NCBI RefSeq assembly: GCF_037042905.1
Contig: NC_087254.1
Span: 14,121,103-14,185,102, forward strand
Direction of reading: 5' to 3'
DNA length: 64,000 nucleotides
Origin: Lytechinus pictus
Taxonomy: Eukaryota; Echinodermata; Echinoidea; Temnopleuroida; Toxopneustidae
This document shows positions 32,996-44,599 of this stretch, in pieces. The notes under the pieces were generated by a model that saw only the letters and a program-made list of their open reading frames with translations, was not told where the DNA came from and searched no databases. Position 1 is the stretch's first letter. Every line of letters starts with the position of its first letter. The translations under genes were made by a program, and so were the position numbers.

Positions 32996-33597
32996 ACTTG
33001 TCCACCCAAACAGAAAGTTGATTTAAATAACAAGAGAAATATCCAATAAGCAAAAACTGAAAATTTCATCAATATCGGATGTAAAATAAGAAAGTTATGA
33101 CATTTGTAAGTTTTGCTTAATTTCACAAAACAGTTATCTGCCCATCTTGGTCAGTATGCAAATGAGGGGAGTAATGACATCACTTACTCACTATTTCTTT
33201 TGTATTTTATTATCTGAAATATGAAAAAATATTTTTCCCTCATTGTCCTGTGAAACAATAGTTTATTCCTCCATGAACAAGTGTAATTGCCATTGTTTAA
33301 ACAGTTTACGGTTCAGTCAAGTTGTTCATTATTTTCAAATCTGTAAAAATTGAAATATTGTACAATTCAAACAATAAATAACAAAAGAAAAAGTGAGTAC
33401 AGGACATCATCGACACACTCAATTCAACGTCTCAAGATTGTGCATATAACTGTTTTCTGAAAAATAAGCGAAATTTCTAAATGTCATAACTTTCTTATTT
33501 TACATCCTATTTTGATGAAAATTTCCAACATTATGCTTGTTTGATTTTTCTCTATGATTCAAATCAAAAATTTTCTGGAGTGGACTTGACCTTTAAA
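32990..33597. mobile_element. AAGTCCACC-family MITE
   Basis: GGACTTGTCCACCC at the left and GGAGTGGACTTGACCT|TTAAA at the right bound about 600 bp with inverted arms (GAAAATTTCATCAATATCGG / TTTTGATGAAAATTTCCAAC). TTAA is kept only on the right. Confidence 0.65.
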
Positions 33598-33714
33598 AAC
33601 AGAACCCTTTTCATAATCCGCTATTTGAAATATTGTATTGACCACCCTCCTCCTGCTTTTTAAAGATTTAAAGATCCTTCAAACCCATCCACATGTTTGC
33701 CATCACTGGCGGAT

Positions 33715-33967
33715 CCAGGGGGGGGGGGCCAAACCGGCCCGTGCCCCCCCCCCTTGAGAGGCACAATTGGAATTTTTAATGTAAGAATGCAGTAAACATA
33801 GTAGTGCCCCCTCCCTTTGAAAGTGAAGACCTTAATTTTTTTTTCTTGTCAAACTTTTTCATGGACGAAATATCATTAATTTTTGGTTAAAACCCCTTTT
33901 TTTTTGCTTGTCAAATTTTTTTCTCAAGAAATAGTGCCCCCCTTTTGGAAAATTCTGGATCCGACCC
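33715..33967. mobile_element. 253-bp GGCGGATCCAG element with 11-bp target duplication
   Basis: ACTGGCGGATCCAGGG at the left and TTCTGGATCCGACCC at the right enclose G/C runs and CTTGTCAAA(C/T)TTTTT. TGTTTGCCATC flanks both sides (33704-33714, 33968-33978). The site is inside a copy of the ~220-260 bp satellite. Confidence 0.88.
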
Positions 33968-34191
33968 TGTTTGCCATCCCATAATAATACACACTCACCA
34001 TTCCATCATAGACGCTTCAGTTTACACACATCTACGAAAATCCTATTTTGACCCCTGGGTTATTAGGGTGCAGGTTCAACCTGACATGTGAGCTATAGGA
34101 ACCCCTTTCAACACCCTCCATTCTCCCCCTCCCTCTCTCTCTCTGATTTAGTTTTCCTGTGCTCTGGATTGTATTATATAACAGTATGAAG

Positions 34192-34310
34192 AGGCCGGGT
34201 CGAATCCAGCTTTCGCCAATAAAGGGCGGTGGCGCAGAAAATAATTAAATCCACATTTTCCTCAATCGACCGCTGAAAGCTGATATTGTTCTTATTGTTT
34301 TAATGGTAGA
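34192..34310. repeat. End fragment of the 2.1-kb GGATCC/GCGAGCGC element type
   Basis: GTCGAATCCAGCTTTCGCCA then ATAAAGGGCGGTGGCGCAGA and TCAATCGACCGCTGAAAGCT follow the same order as the left end of the element at 41501 (GGATCCAGCCTTCGCCAATA, GATCAGCCGCTCGAAGATGA). A stray GCGAGCGTGACGCGCAAGCTC occurs at 34926. Confidence 0.55.
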
Positions 34311-34572
34311 CCTAACTAAGGGCCTTTTCACACGTGAATCGTGAATCATCATTGTAATGATGTTTGCAATTCGTCTTTAGAATCATCGGACCTTTCACAC
34401 GCTCACTCGAAAACTGTTATTTGAATTCGAATTCCTGAGCGAAGGTGGTTTGTATCCTTGGTGACTTGTCAATCAAAGCATGCCTGCATCGCAAATACAA
34501 AGTACGATGAGTGCATGACAATTGTATTATCTACGGTAGTGCTTGAAAGGTCACGTAAGGTCCCCCCCCCCC

Positions 34573-34604
<32 letters not shown>

Positions 34605-35214
34605 AAATAAAAAGATGTTTTGGAGGTCAAGCCTTTCCCACGTAAAATTCGTACCGTAATTTGAGTGAAACTTAACTGGAATTCACCTCCGGAGTAGAAG
34701 TTTAAGTTGTGATTGTGATAAGCGTTCGTGATTCTAATCATGTTCTAGCCTGGTTTCACACGTGTTAAAAATTTGTCATTATTTAGCCTTATTTTTTAAT
34801 GGAATCATCATTCAAATTACGATTTTTTTTCCCGTGTGAAAGGGCGGTAGGAAGTTTCAGGAACATCTCACATTTGTTTTATTCTTACAAACACGATGAG
34901 GCATCTCAAAAGACCTGGATTATTGCGAGCGTGACGCGCAAGCTCAAGTTTTTGGATATTTCAAGAATTTTTTTTTAGACCTGAAAGTAAACCAAGATTA
35001 AATTACACAATTCCCTTTTCGACCCCATGCAGAGTTCTTAGGTTTCGGGTTCACCTTAACTTTGTCATCCATACAAGCTAGAAAATATTAGGGGGAAACC
35101 CCTCTCAACCCCTACATCCTTTCCACTTCTCTTTTTTTCTTTCTCCCCCCCCCCCCTCTCTCTCCCCCTCTCTCTGCCCCTCCCTCTCTTAGTACATCTA
35201 GTTACCTATATTAG

Positions 35215-37960
35215 CTTACAAGCAAAGTCTACCAGAATCATGGTCAATGGAGATGTCGTTTCAGGTTCCATTATCGATCTTGTTTATACGAATCGGCCTT
35301 ATTCCTTGATCCACGTTGATACTGCAAGTAACCCAGTAACATCCGATCATCATGCTGTTAACATCCGTATCCGTTCTCCGAGACCTTCGCCCCCAACGAG
35401 CCACTTTGAGGTCCTTTCTACAGGTTCGTCGTGGAGATTTTGCGAGACTTCGATACCTCATTCATCTGATCCCATGGCGAGCTATTTTATCTGGAACTGA
35501 TGTGGATGAGTGCAACGAAATCTTCACAGTCTTTCTTGATGCTGCCATTAAGGAAACTATCCAACAGGTGCACAAACGGAAGAATCACCTCTCTCCTTGG
35601 ATCACACCCGAAATCAGGTCTCTGATTAATGAAAAACATTCTCTGTTTAGACTTGCTAGGAGAACTCATAATCATGTAGACTGGTCAAATTATAAAGTTG
35701 TCAGAAATAATGTGAAGAAGGACTGTAGAAAAGCGTATTGGACATTATGTTAATACATTGTTTGCCTGTGATGACAATAGACGTAGGTTTTGGGTTTTTA
35801 TAAGAACTCGCAAAAACTCGCCTCCTCCCCCTAAGTTTAGGTTTAATGATGTAGATATTTCAAATCCTGGATATATTGTAAATGCTTTCAGATCTTATTT
35901 TAGTTCTGTATTCAGTCATCAATGTACTCTACCTGATGATTCCCCTACTTGTAATCTGCACATTCCTGTTCTTTAACATTTCTCTGTATCTTCTTCACAG
36001 GTTTACTTGGCTCTTCTTCGTCTGCAGAGAAATAAGTCTCCTGGACCTGACGGCATTCTTCCCAGTATACTTCTTGAAGTTGCAGAAGAAATCTCACTTC
36101 CTATTTCTATTCTTTTCAATACCTCCTTAGGTTGTGGCAAAGTTCCATTGTCCTGGAAATGGGCACATATTACACCCGTTTTCAAGGGTGGGGACAAATC
36201 ACTTGTCACGAACTATCGTCCTGTTACTCTAACCTCAATTCTTTGTAAACTCCTTGAGGGTTTCATCGTTAAGAACATCCAGGAACATATTCATGCAAAT
36301 GGACTTCTCAACCCTGGGCAGCATGGTTTTGTCTCTGGTAAGAGCTGTGTAACACAGTTGACAAATGTTTATCACCAGTGGAGTTGTACCTTGGACAAAG
36401 CCCGTGTACCCATGATTGATGCAGTCTTCTATATATCGAAGGCATTCGCCAGAATGCCACACACACAGCTTTTGTATAAACTTGCCAAATCATTTAACAT
36501 TCAAGTTAGTTTATGGAACTGGATTCACTCCTTTCTCTCCAACAGATCTCAGCGAGTTTTGTTTTTAGGCTCTTCATCGGACTGGATTGATGTCCCAAGC
36601 GGCGTCCCCCAAGGGAGTGTCCTGGGCCCCACACTTTTTAACTTGTTTGTCAATATTTCCCATAATGCTCTATCTCCTTGTGTTCTGTTTGCAGATGATG
36701 TTCTTATTTTTAGGAGCATCTATTCATCTGCAGATGAACATCAACTTCAATCAGATCTCGTTGCTGTGAATTATTGGTGTGCAATAAATGGAATGAATTT
36801 TAATACCTCAAAGACAAAGGTGATGCATATCACAAGAAGTAGACAAGTTAACCCACCTACCTATTATTTAAACAATACTGCTCTAAGTTCTGATTCTTCC
36901 ATCAGATACCTGGGACTGATCCTCTCTTCCGATCTCTCCTGGAAAACCCACATTGACTCTGTTGTATCACGTGCTAATCGTCTATTGGGATTCATAAGAC
37001 TGGTGGCATGTGGTGCTTCATGCATCCTCCATATTCTGCTTATACAAGTAAAAAGTATTACCGATCTTAGAGTATGGTGTGCCTGCATGGCATCCACAAC
37101 CTCAAAACAGGTGGATAAGCTTGAGCGTGTTCAGAGTACAGCCACTAGACTTGCCCTAAAACAGCGTCGTGGTGAGATGTCCTACAAAGATCAAACTTCT
37201 CGACTGGTCCTCACTTGCCTCCCGGTGAGATTATCTCCTATCTTCCTTTGCAATTAAGTGTCTTCATGGATTTTGTAACTGTGAACAGCTCAGTGCAAAT
37301 ATCTATATCAACCCCCGCCATCCCGAAACACTTTCTTTCCGTCATCTGTCCTCCAGGGGGGGCGTTTCATGAAAGGACTTGTCGGACGTTTTATCCGACA
37401 AGTCCCATTTTATCCGACAGTTACCAGAGGAACAGTGCCTCTCTGCCAATCAAAATCATGGAAAGATGTCAGATCTGACAACTTGTCGGATGAAAATATT
37501 GATGAAACGCTCCCCTCAACTTTTTTTTTTCTATTCATCCTCTAGGCGCCTTCCAAGACTTTGGGACACTCTTCCTTAAAGTGTAAGAGATAATGCTGTT
37601 TCAACTTCCCTCTCTTAAATTCTTTCTTCTTTAAAGGGAGCACTCTTATCCGGCAACTCATAATACCTCCATTTTCTTTCCATTTTATTTGCACCACCTC
37701 ATTATTTGTGCTATGATTCCAATAATGACATTTCTTTAAGAATTGTTTTTGTCTGCTGCAATATACAGTGCATATATCTCTTCTCCCTCTTTTCTCCTCT
37801 TTTTAGTTGGACCATACCTCCAGAACATTTATACTAAATCAATTTTTGCCATTACACTTTTCCTGTAATTTGATATGCTTGCCATATAACCTAAATAATT
37901 ACATGGACTTTGTATATTTCATTCTATGATGTGCATCCAACAAATAATAATTAAAAAAAT
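35215..37960 (+). pseudogene. Degenerate CR1/Jockey-like LINE (endonuclease and RT remnants)
   Basis: Three successive frames carry LINE protein text. 35240-35440 has GSIIDLVYTNRPYSLIHVDT then SDHHAVNIRI (C-terminal AP-endonuclease). 35430-35753 has a linker ending KKDCRKAYW. 36007-37257 has the RT: RNKSPGPDGILPSILLEVAE, VTNYRPVTLTSILCKLLEGF, GVPQGSVLGPTLFNLFV, LFADDVLIF, IRYLGLILSSDLSWKTHI. The element is 5'-truncated and broken by frameshifts and stops. In the first catalytic block the expected FLDFSKAFDR reads FYISKAFAR, so both conserved Asp residues are gone. A 3' UTR runs to about 37960. A 150-bp MITE is inserted at 37356-37511. Confidence 0.85.
37356..37511. mobile_element. MITE inserted in the 35-38 kb LINE
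   Basis: GGGGGGCGTTTCATGAAAGG...ACTTGTCGGA on the left is matched by TTGTCGGATGAAAATATTGATG then AAACGCTCCCC on the right. ATCCGACAAGT and TTATCCGACA words lie between. It interrupts the degenerate LINE's final ORF region. Confidence 0.7.
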
Positions 37961-38914
37961 ATAGTAATGATATTGAGATTCTTAGATTTTTATGTGCCCC
38001 CAATAGTTTTGCTACAGAGGAATAAAAAAAATCAACTGTACCAAATGGATATAACAGATCATACATCTTGTACTACTTTTGAGCATTATTCTGAAATATT
38101 AATTGAAAAAAAAGATTTAATTATATACTAAATGCTTACTGACAGATACTTGAATCAAATTACAATAAAGGAAACACAATTGAAAAATCAAAACCACTCT
38201 ACCATTTATTCAAACTCGGGCTAATATTCGTGATTCTTGGCAGCACTGCAGGGTAAAGTATTTTGAAATTGTAGAGAATATTTTTTTGAATGGTCCATGG
38301 AATAATTCAATTTTTTAGCTTCATGAAATAACGCATAGGATCTGCAGTTAAAGTGCAGAAGATGAGAAAAATCAGCTCATACCCGCAGCTAATTAATACC
38401 TGTTCATCCATTGTGACGTCAGCGCGCAGAGTGTAAACTATGCGCAGATCATAATGCGCACAAATATAACTGTGGAACGTCCTTAATCCGCCGAACTGTC
38501 AATAATGGACCTTAAACCTCTGTAATCCATTGTGTATTTAACTTCTCATAAATGAACTTGTATAACCTACACTATATCACTTCACGTTGTACCTGAAGAG
38601 TGAGAGCAGCGTTCTTGCTGTTCCTACGAAACAGATCTGTAGTGCATGAAGTTACACTAATTTCTCCTTGTTTGTTTATTGCTCCTATATAGTCGAGCAC
38701 TCTTAACATGGTGTTTTTCACTATTCATATGTGGATTATATATATATTGTATTAAGAGGCTTTTATTTGTCAACAACTTCAATTCATATACAAAATGAAG
38801 TACATACATCAAACAAAAATATCATCTCTTTACAAATTTATATATAGATACATTAAAAACATAGTAGACCGAGAGAAAAATATCAACGGAGCTGTTCGTA
38901 CAACCCACACCACA
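37960..38914. other. No gene recognised
   Basis: AT-rich DNA between the LINE 3' end and the 2.4-kb foldback. I found no long frame, splice-consistent exon or inverted repeat. Confidence 0.5.
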
Positions 38915-41270
38915 GAAAAGGTTTGACACCATAGGTAGTTAGTATGGACCCTCTAGATAACTGCTAATAAGGTAGTAGTCTCAAGTTATGGTATCACTTT
39001 TTCTACAGGCGAATTTAAAGAACTATGTGAAATAACAAAAAAATTGAAAACAAAAATCAATAACCTTCCAGGGGAAGGTGAAATGTAAGTTGCATTATCT
39101 CCGCTTGTATGTATCATCAATACGCGGTTGATGTATCAAAATGTTGCTGGTTGATAGCTCTCAGGTTACAGCAACATTTAAAAGTGAAAGTTAGATATCA
39201 AACCTTCAAAATAGCAATACACTCATGGCCAATATCCACTTCCATCCAAAGTAGATATGAACAAAAAATGATACGATTAAGTGATTTTATGTTGTTAACC
39301 ATGAGGCGCCATATAAAACTACAGTGGGATTAAATATGCGTTATTCATAACATAATGAAGATTTCGGCAATATTTTTTTAACATTTCAGATTTGTTTTAT
39401 ATACCCTATATGGGCTATTTACAATCTTGTAGTGCCATTAGTTTGAGATACAACGCTGCGTGAATCAATTAGCATTTCTTGTTCACTGGGGTTATAATCT
39501 TATCCGAACCATATTCCATTTTCTTTCTACAAACTCAATTTTTTTCTAATTTCTTTAAATTGTAATTTTTTTTCATAGGGTTCATTGGCTAAAAGGCCTC
39601 CCGCAGGGGGAGGGGGGGCTGCCAAAGTCACCCCGTCCTTTTTCCGAAGTTTGAAATATGCTATCTGCCTATTGAGGCAGATAGAATTTCGACTATGTAG
39701 TAAACCCTCTTTTATTCATTTGAAATCAGTAATATCTTAGTTTGAGATACAACTCTGCATGGATCAATTATAATTTCTTGTTTACTAGCGATATAATCTG
39801 ATCCAAACCATATTCAATTTTCTTTCTTCAAACTTTCATTTTTCTTATTACAGGGTTCAAAGGCCCCTGGGGGAGGGGCTGCGAAGGTCGCCCCATCCAT
39901 TTTCCGAAAGTTGCCTATTTCTTCGAAAGTTTGCCATTTTAATCTTAAAATTTTAAATCTTAACACAAAAAAATGCACAATAATTGCTATAATTGCATTA
40001 TTTACATAAAACTATGCATGTCATATCAATATCTAATCGGATCCATTATGATGTGAAAATAAAGAAAATTAGTTTTACAGAACGTTATCTCATTTTTCTG
40101 TTATCCATGATCATGCATTCTCTTTTAAGAATGGCATTATTCACACTGGCGCGAAGCTTGTTAAGGCGGGAAAATGTTATGAAAGGGACTCGCGCAAGTG
40201 GTTCGATGTATTCCCGAACAAAAATCGTTCTTTATGCATATGAAGCGCTGTTACTTACGAACTGGCCAAAATAAATCCATTCGTTGATCTCTCAATTTAA
40301 TCATTTTGGCAAGAATATGTTTGAGTTTTATCATATCAACTGATAAAATATAGACCTGAAATGATGAAAAAGCAACACAAATAATATGAAATCAACTATA
40401 GGTCAATAATCATGACTAATTTTCTTTTCTAGGCTTGTTGACTCGTAGCATGTCATCTTTACCTCTGCCATGTTTACCTTTGCCATTTTTACCTCTGCCA
40501 TTCTGCCATTTTTGTCCCTGCCATTTTTACCTCTGCCATTTTTACCATTGTCATTTTTACCTCTGCCATTTCTACCATTGTCATTTTTACCTCTGCCATT
40601 TTTACCTCTGTCACTTTTACCTCCGCCATTTGTGCCTGGCACCATTTTTTCGAGGGAGGGGGGGGGGGAGGCTTCCTACGCATCTGGTAATGAATTTGGT
40701 TTGGATCAGATTATATCGCCAGCAAAAAGGTACTTCTATTCATGGTTGCACTACAAGATTGTAAATAGTAGCCCACAGAGCAATTAAAAGATATCTGCAA
40801 ACGTTTAAAAATCTTTATATTGTTTTGAATTACGCACATTAAATCCAAATGTAGTTTTACAGAGCGCCGCATATTTAAACACACTTCATCACTTTATCGT
40901 CTCAATTTTTTCATATCTACTTGAGATGAAAATGGACATTGGCCATGAGTATATTCCTTTTTTGAAGGTCCGATATCAAAATTTTACTTTTAAATGTTGC
41001 TGTAACTTCAGAGCTATCACCCAGCAACATTTTGATTAATGGATGACGAATTTATGATTATATACAAGCGGAGATATGGCAACTTACATTTCATCTTCCC
41101 CTTAAAGGTTATTGATTTTTTTATTTATTTTTCATTTTTTGCTATATTACATCGCTATTTAAATTCAACTGTAGAAAAAAAGTGATACCACAATTGGAGA
41201 CTACTACTTACTAAGCAGTGATCTAGAGGGTCCATACAAACTACCTATGGTGTCAAACCTAAATCACTAA
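38915..41270. mobile_element. 2.4-kb foldback repeat
   Basis: Text from 38920-39345 (TTTGACACCATAGGTAGTTA, GGACCCTCTAGAT, GTGATACC..., AAATGTTGCTG) returns inverted and diverged at 40845-41270. A direct pair inside (39450-39665 and 39740-39920, GTTTGAGATACAAC...AACCATATTCAATTTTCTTT) has an inverted partner at 40680-40735. No coding frame was seen. Confidence 0.7.
40444..40640. repeat. 15-bp minisatellite (CCATTTTTACCTCTG)
   Basis: About 12 imperfect copies of TGCCATTTTTACCTC(T/C) follow one another, with substitutions such as TTGTCATTTTTACC. It yields repetitive frames on both strands (GKNGRGKND-type on minus) that I do not regard as genes. Confidence 0.85.
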
Positions 41271-41500
41271 GTAATAAATGAAAGGTTCATCGCGAGCTGG
41301 AAATGTTTGCATACTGATCTTTTGAGTAGGAAAATCTTTATGAAGATATGGATCCCACTAAATAAATGATACAAGCACGAAGAGCCAGCTGACATTTATA
41401 GGCAATTTTGACTTAAAAACTGATCATTTTTTCATGGACAGGATGCCTATCCTACTAGACTACAGCTCGAGCTGAATATTTGACATACATATACATGTAT

Positions 41501-43612
41501 ACGGGGGCGGATCCAGCCTTCGCCAATAGGGGGGGGGGCGGAATTTTTTTCAGCCATATTTCCCCCGATCAGCCGCTCGAAGATGATCTTTGGTTTCTTT
41601 GAAGGGGTAGTCCTAATAGTCACTTCTTAGCTTCATTCTTATAAATCAACATAAATATATAATATCATAATTCTTATCTATATAAAGCGAGCGCGAAGAG
41701 CCAGCTCATTTTTTTTAAATCTTTATGTATTTTTCCCTGAAATTTGAACATTATGGGCAATGTTTGTTATCCTGAAAAAGATGTGTATGCAACTAAATAA
41801 TTACTACGAACGCGAAACGCGAGCAGCAATGAACTGATGGAAAAGGTACCTGTTAAAGACCGCATGCAGTTAGCCATGAAGACGTTACATATTTTAAAAA
41901 TCAAATAATGCGAGCGCGAAGCGCGAGCTGAAATTTTTTGACATTTTTACCTTAAGAATGGAAATTCTAAGCACTTTTTGTAACTTAAACAGAATAGGTA
42001 TATAACTAAACAATTGATACGAGCGAGAAGCGCGAGCGGAAAATTTCGAGACTTAGACCAACTGAACCAGACATTATTCATATTTTGTAAATCATGAAAA
42101 GGATGAGTAATTGGGGATCTTCCTTACATTAATAATGTGAGTGCAGAGCGCGAGCAGAAAATTTTTACATACTTTTTGAACTGATCGGAAAGGTACCTGT
42201 TAAGGACTGCTTGCACTTACCCATGAAGACGTTACATATTTCAACAATCAAATAATGCGAGCGCAAAGCGCGAGCTGAAAATTTTTGATATTTCTACATA
42301 AAGAATGGAAAATGTTAATCAATATTTGTAATCGTGAACAGGATAGCTATATAACTAAACAATTGATGTGAGCGGAAAAATATCAAGATTTAGACCTAAA
42401 AACGGGACACTCTATTCATGTTTTGTAAATCATGAAAATAATGAGTAATAGGGAATCTTCCTACATTAATAATGCGAGCACAGAGCGAGCAGAACATTTT
42501 TGATATTTTGATCTGAAACTGGATCGGATTTAATTAGAGAACAAGTTGAGTATCTGAATAAACATGCGCGCGCGTGTTTCATATTTAGACCTAGAATCTA
42601 GGCATTCTAAATATATCTTTTATCATGAAAATCAAAACGAGCGCGAAGCGCGAGCCTAAACTATTTGATATTCCGATCTGAAAAAAGTCAATTTCAGCTC
42701 TATATGTTAAGCACTTTGTAGGAAAATTGCAAGGTAGATATGGATCTTAATAAAGATCTGATATTTTTCATTATAATTACTTTGAGTTTTGACATAGGAC
42801 CGGGACATCCTTAGGACATGTCAAGAAATTAATGACTGTCTTCCTATTCCTCTTTCTAAGCGCAAGATGAAACAAAAGGGACAATTTTATTATTAAATTA
42901 ATATCTTATTCATTAATGCCTAATGAGGGCGCGAAATCTGATGATATTATGGCCTGAAAGCTGGACATTTCAAGCACTTTTGTAATTATAAATAGGATGC
43001 AAGTTAAAATATTTTTTAACCATTAATGCGAGCGCAAATTGCGATTCTAAATTTTATTTATACACTGTCATGAAAAGGGGATTTTAATTAGTTTGCCGTT
43101 GTATAATCAATACATACATAACTAGCCAATCAAAATGCGAGCGTGCAGCGCTAGCTGATACGTTTTGACAATCAGACCTGAAAAGGGATATTTTGAAAAC
43201 TTTATGGAATACACGAAAATAATAGGTACCTGATTTGCGAGCGCGCAGCGCAAGCAGAAATGTTAATATTCAGACCATAAAACTGAAATTTTTACAGCTA
43301 GAGCACTTTTCAAAAATCAATTTGTAAATCACACAAAATAATGAAAGTTCGATTTCCGTGATGAAATATGTTTTGTATATTGACTTCCAAACTTGATATT
43401 TAAACTCCATATTGAACAAGATATGAAATTCACAAACAGGCAATGCGAGAGCAAAGCGCGATCGAGCGAAAATTATATTTAGTGACCCCCTCATCACTCG
43501 TCTTCCTCCTCTTCTTTTTTCTCCTCTCTTTTCCCTCTTTTTTTCTTTTTTTTTCTTTTATTGCTCCGCCAATGGGGGGGGGGGGCGGGCCCCTCCCCCT
43601 GGATCCGCCTTT
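41501..43612. mobile_element. 2.1-kb GGCGGATCCAG element carrying a GCGAGCGCGAAGCGCGAGC array
   Basis: The left end ACGGGGGCGGATCCAGCC and the right end CCCTGGATCCGCCTTT enclose G runs and a long array. ATACATGTAT (41491-41500) and ATGCATGTAT (43613-43622) fit a 10-bp target duplication with one mismatch. Between about 41680 and 43460 the word GCGAGCGCGAAGCGCGAGC or a close variant recurs many times at roughly 60-130 bp spacing, each followed by (A/T)GAAAATTTTTGATATTT-like and GACCTGAAAA-like text. No ORF of note. Confidence 0.78.
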
Positions 43613-44599
43613 ATGCATGTATTTAACAAAATGATAAAAATTCGAATCGCGAGCAGAATGATTAGGCCCGAGTTATGGCATATATATATATATTGACTTG
43701 AAAACAGGATATTTGAAGCAACATGTTATAAAGTTTGAAGCAGATCATTATCGCTTTCCCCCTTTTCTCTATTTTCTGATCATAATTATTGTTATCATTT
43801 TTTTAACATCTCCCACCCCGGTCTCTCACTTATTTCTTTCATATCATTTATCTGTCCATATTATTATCCGAATTTGCCATATTTATTTGCCAACGTTTAA
43901 CTACGGTACCGGTATGGTATAACGAATCAGGGACAACTCGGACCACGGGACAACTCGGACCGTGGGCCGAGTTGTCCCACCCGTTTCGTGATTTTTTTTC
44001 CACGAATTTGCGTCTATTTTTCCGTCATTTCGAAATTTCTTGTAAAGATTTTCTAGAGATATGGTCTGATGGTAATGTTCTTCACTTTCTATTACTTTTT
44101 TTTCGCTGAAATAAATAAAAAAGTGTGATTTTAGGCGTTTTTCGACAGCTCGCGATTCCCATAGGCGCGCGTGTATTAACTGTGTAAGGTGCTCGGCTCG
44201 GCCCCGCTCAACAACTGACTTGATTTTGTGATCATTTCTCCTCAAGTTACCACTTTTATCGCAGAAGATAGACTTTCTTGTATTCCATTAAATCCATTTT
44301 CTCATTAAAAGGATAAAATTTGGAGTATTTGCACGATTTTCTTAAAGTTTTTCACCTTTTCTCTCTGGTCGTAAGAAGCGAACAACCGATGAACGGTCCG
44401 CTGCTCTTCATCGCAATTCTACGTAGCTCGGCCGCCTAAACTGGCGGGGTGGGATTCAGCCCGAATCCCCAATGGAAGTGGGCGTGCACAGTCAAAGAGC
44501 TGAGCTTGACTGAGTGAGAGAGTGAACTACAGCTTGAAGCTTGGCAGTGTCGTATAGGCTCTGCCTTTTTTTGTGTAAATAGATATATATATTTTTTTT

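Noticed and set aside
40403..40787. Repetitive ORFs on both strands (GKNGRGKND type and its opposite)
   Set aside because: Explained entirely by a 15-bp minisatellite, whose length is a multiple of three and keeps all frames open.
41680..43460. CRISPR array
   Set aside because: Regularly recurring GC-rich word, but eukaryotic context, variable repeats and spacers that are themselves related to each other.
43901..44245. 114-codon minus-strand ORF
   Set aside because: Lies in the arm of the 5.7-kb foldback; the counterpart in the other arm is interrupted and the text has no recognisable domain.
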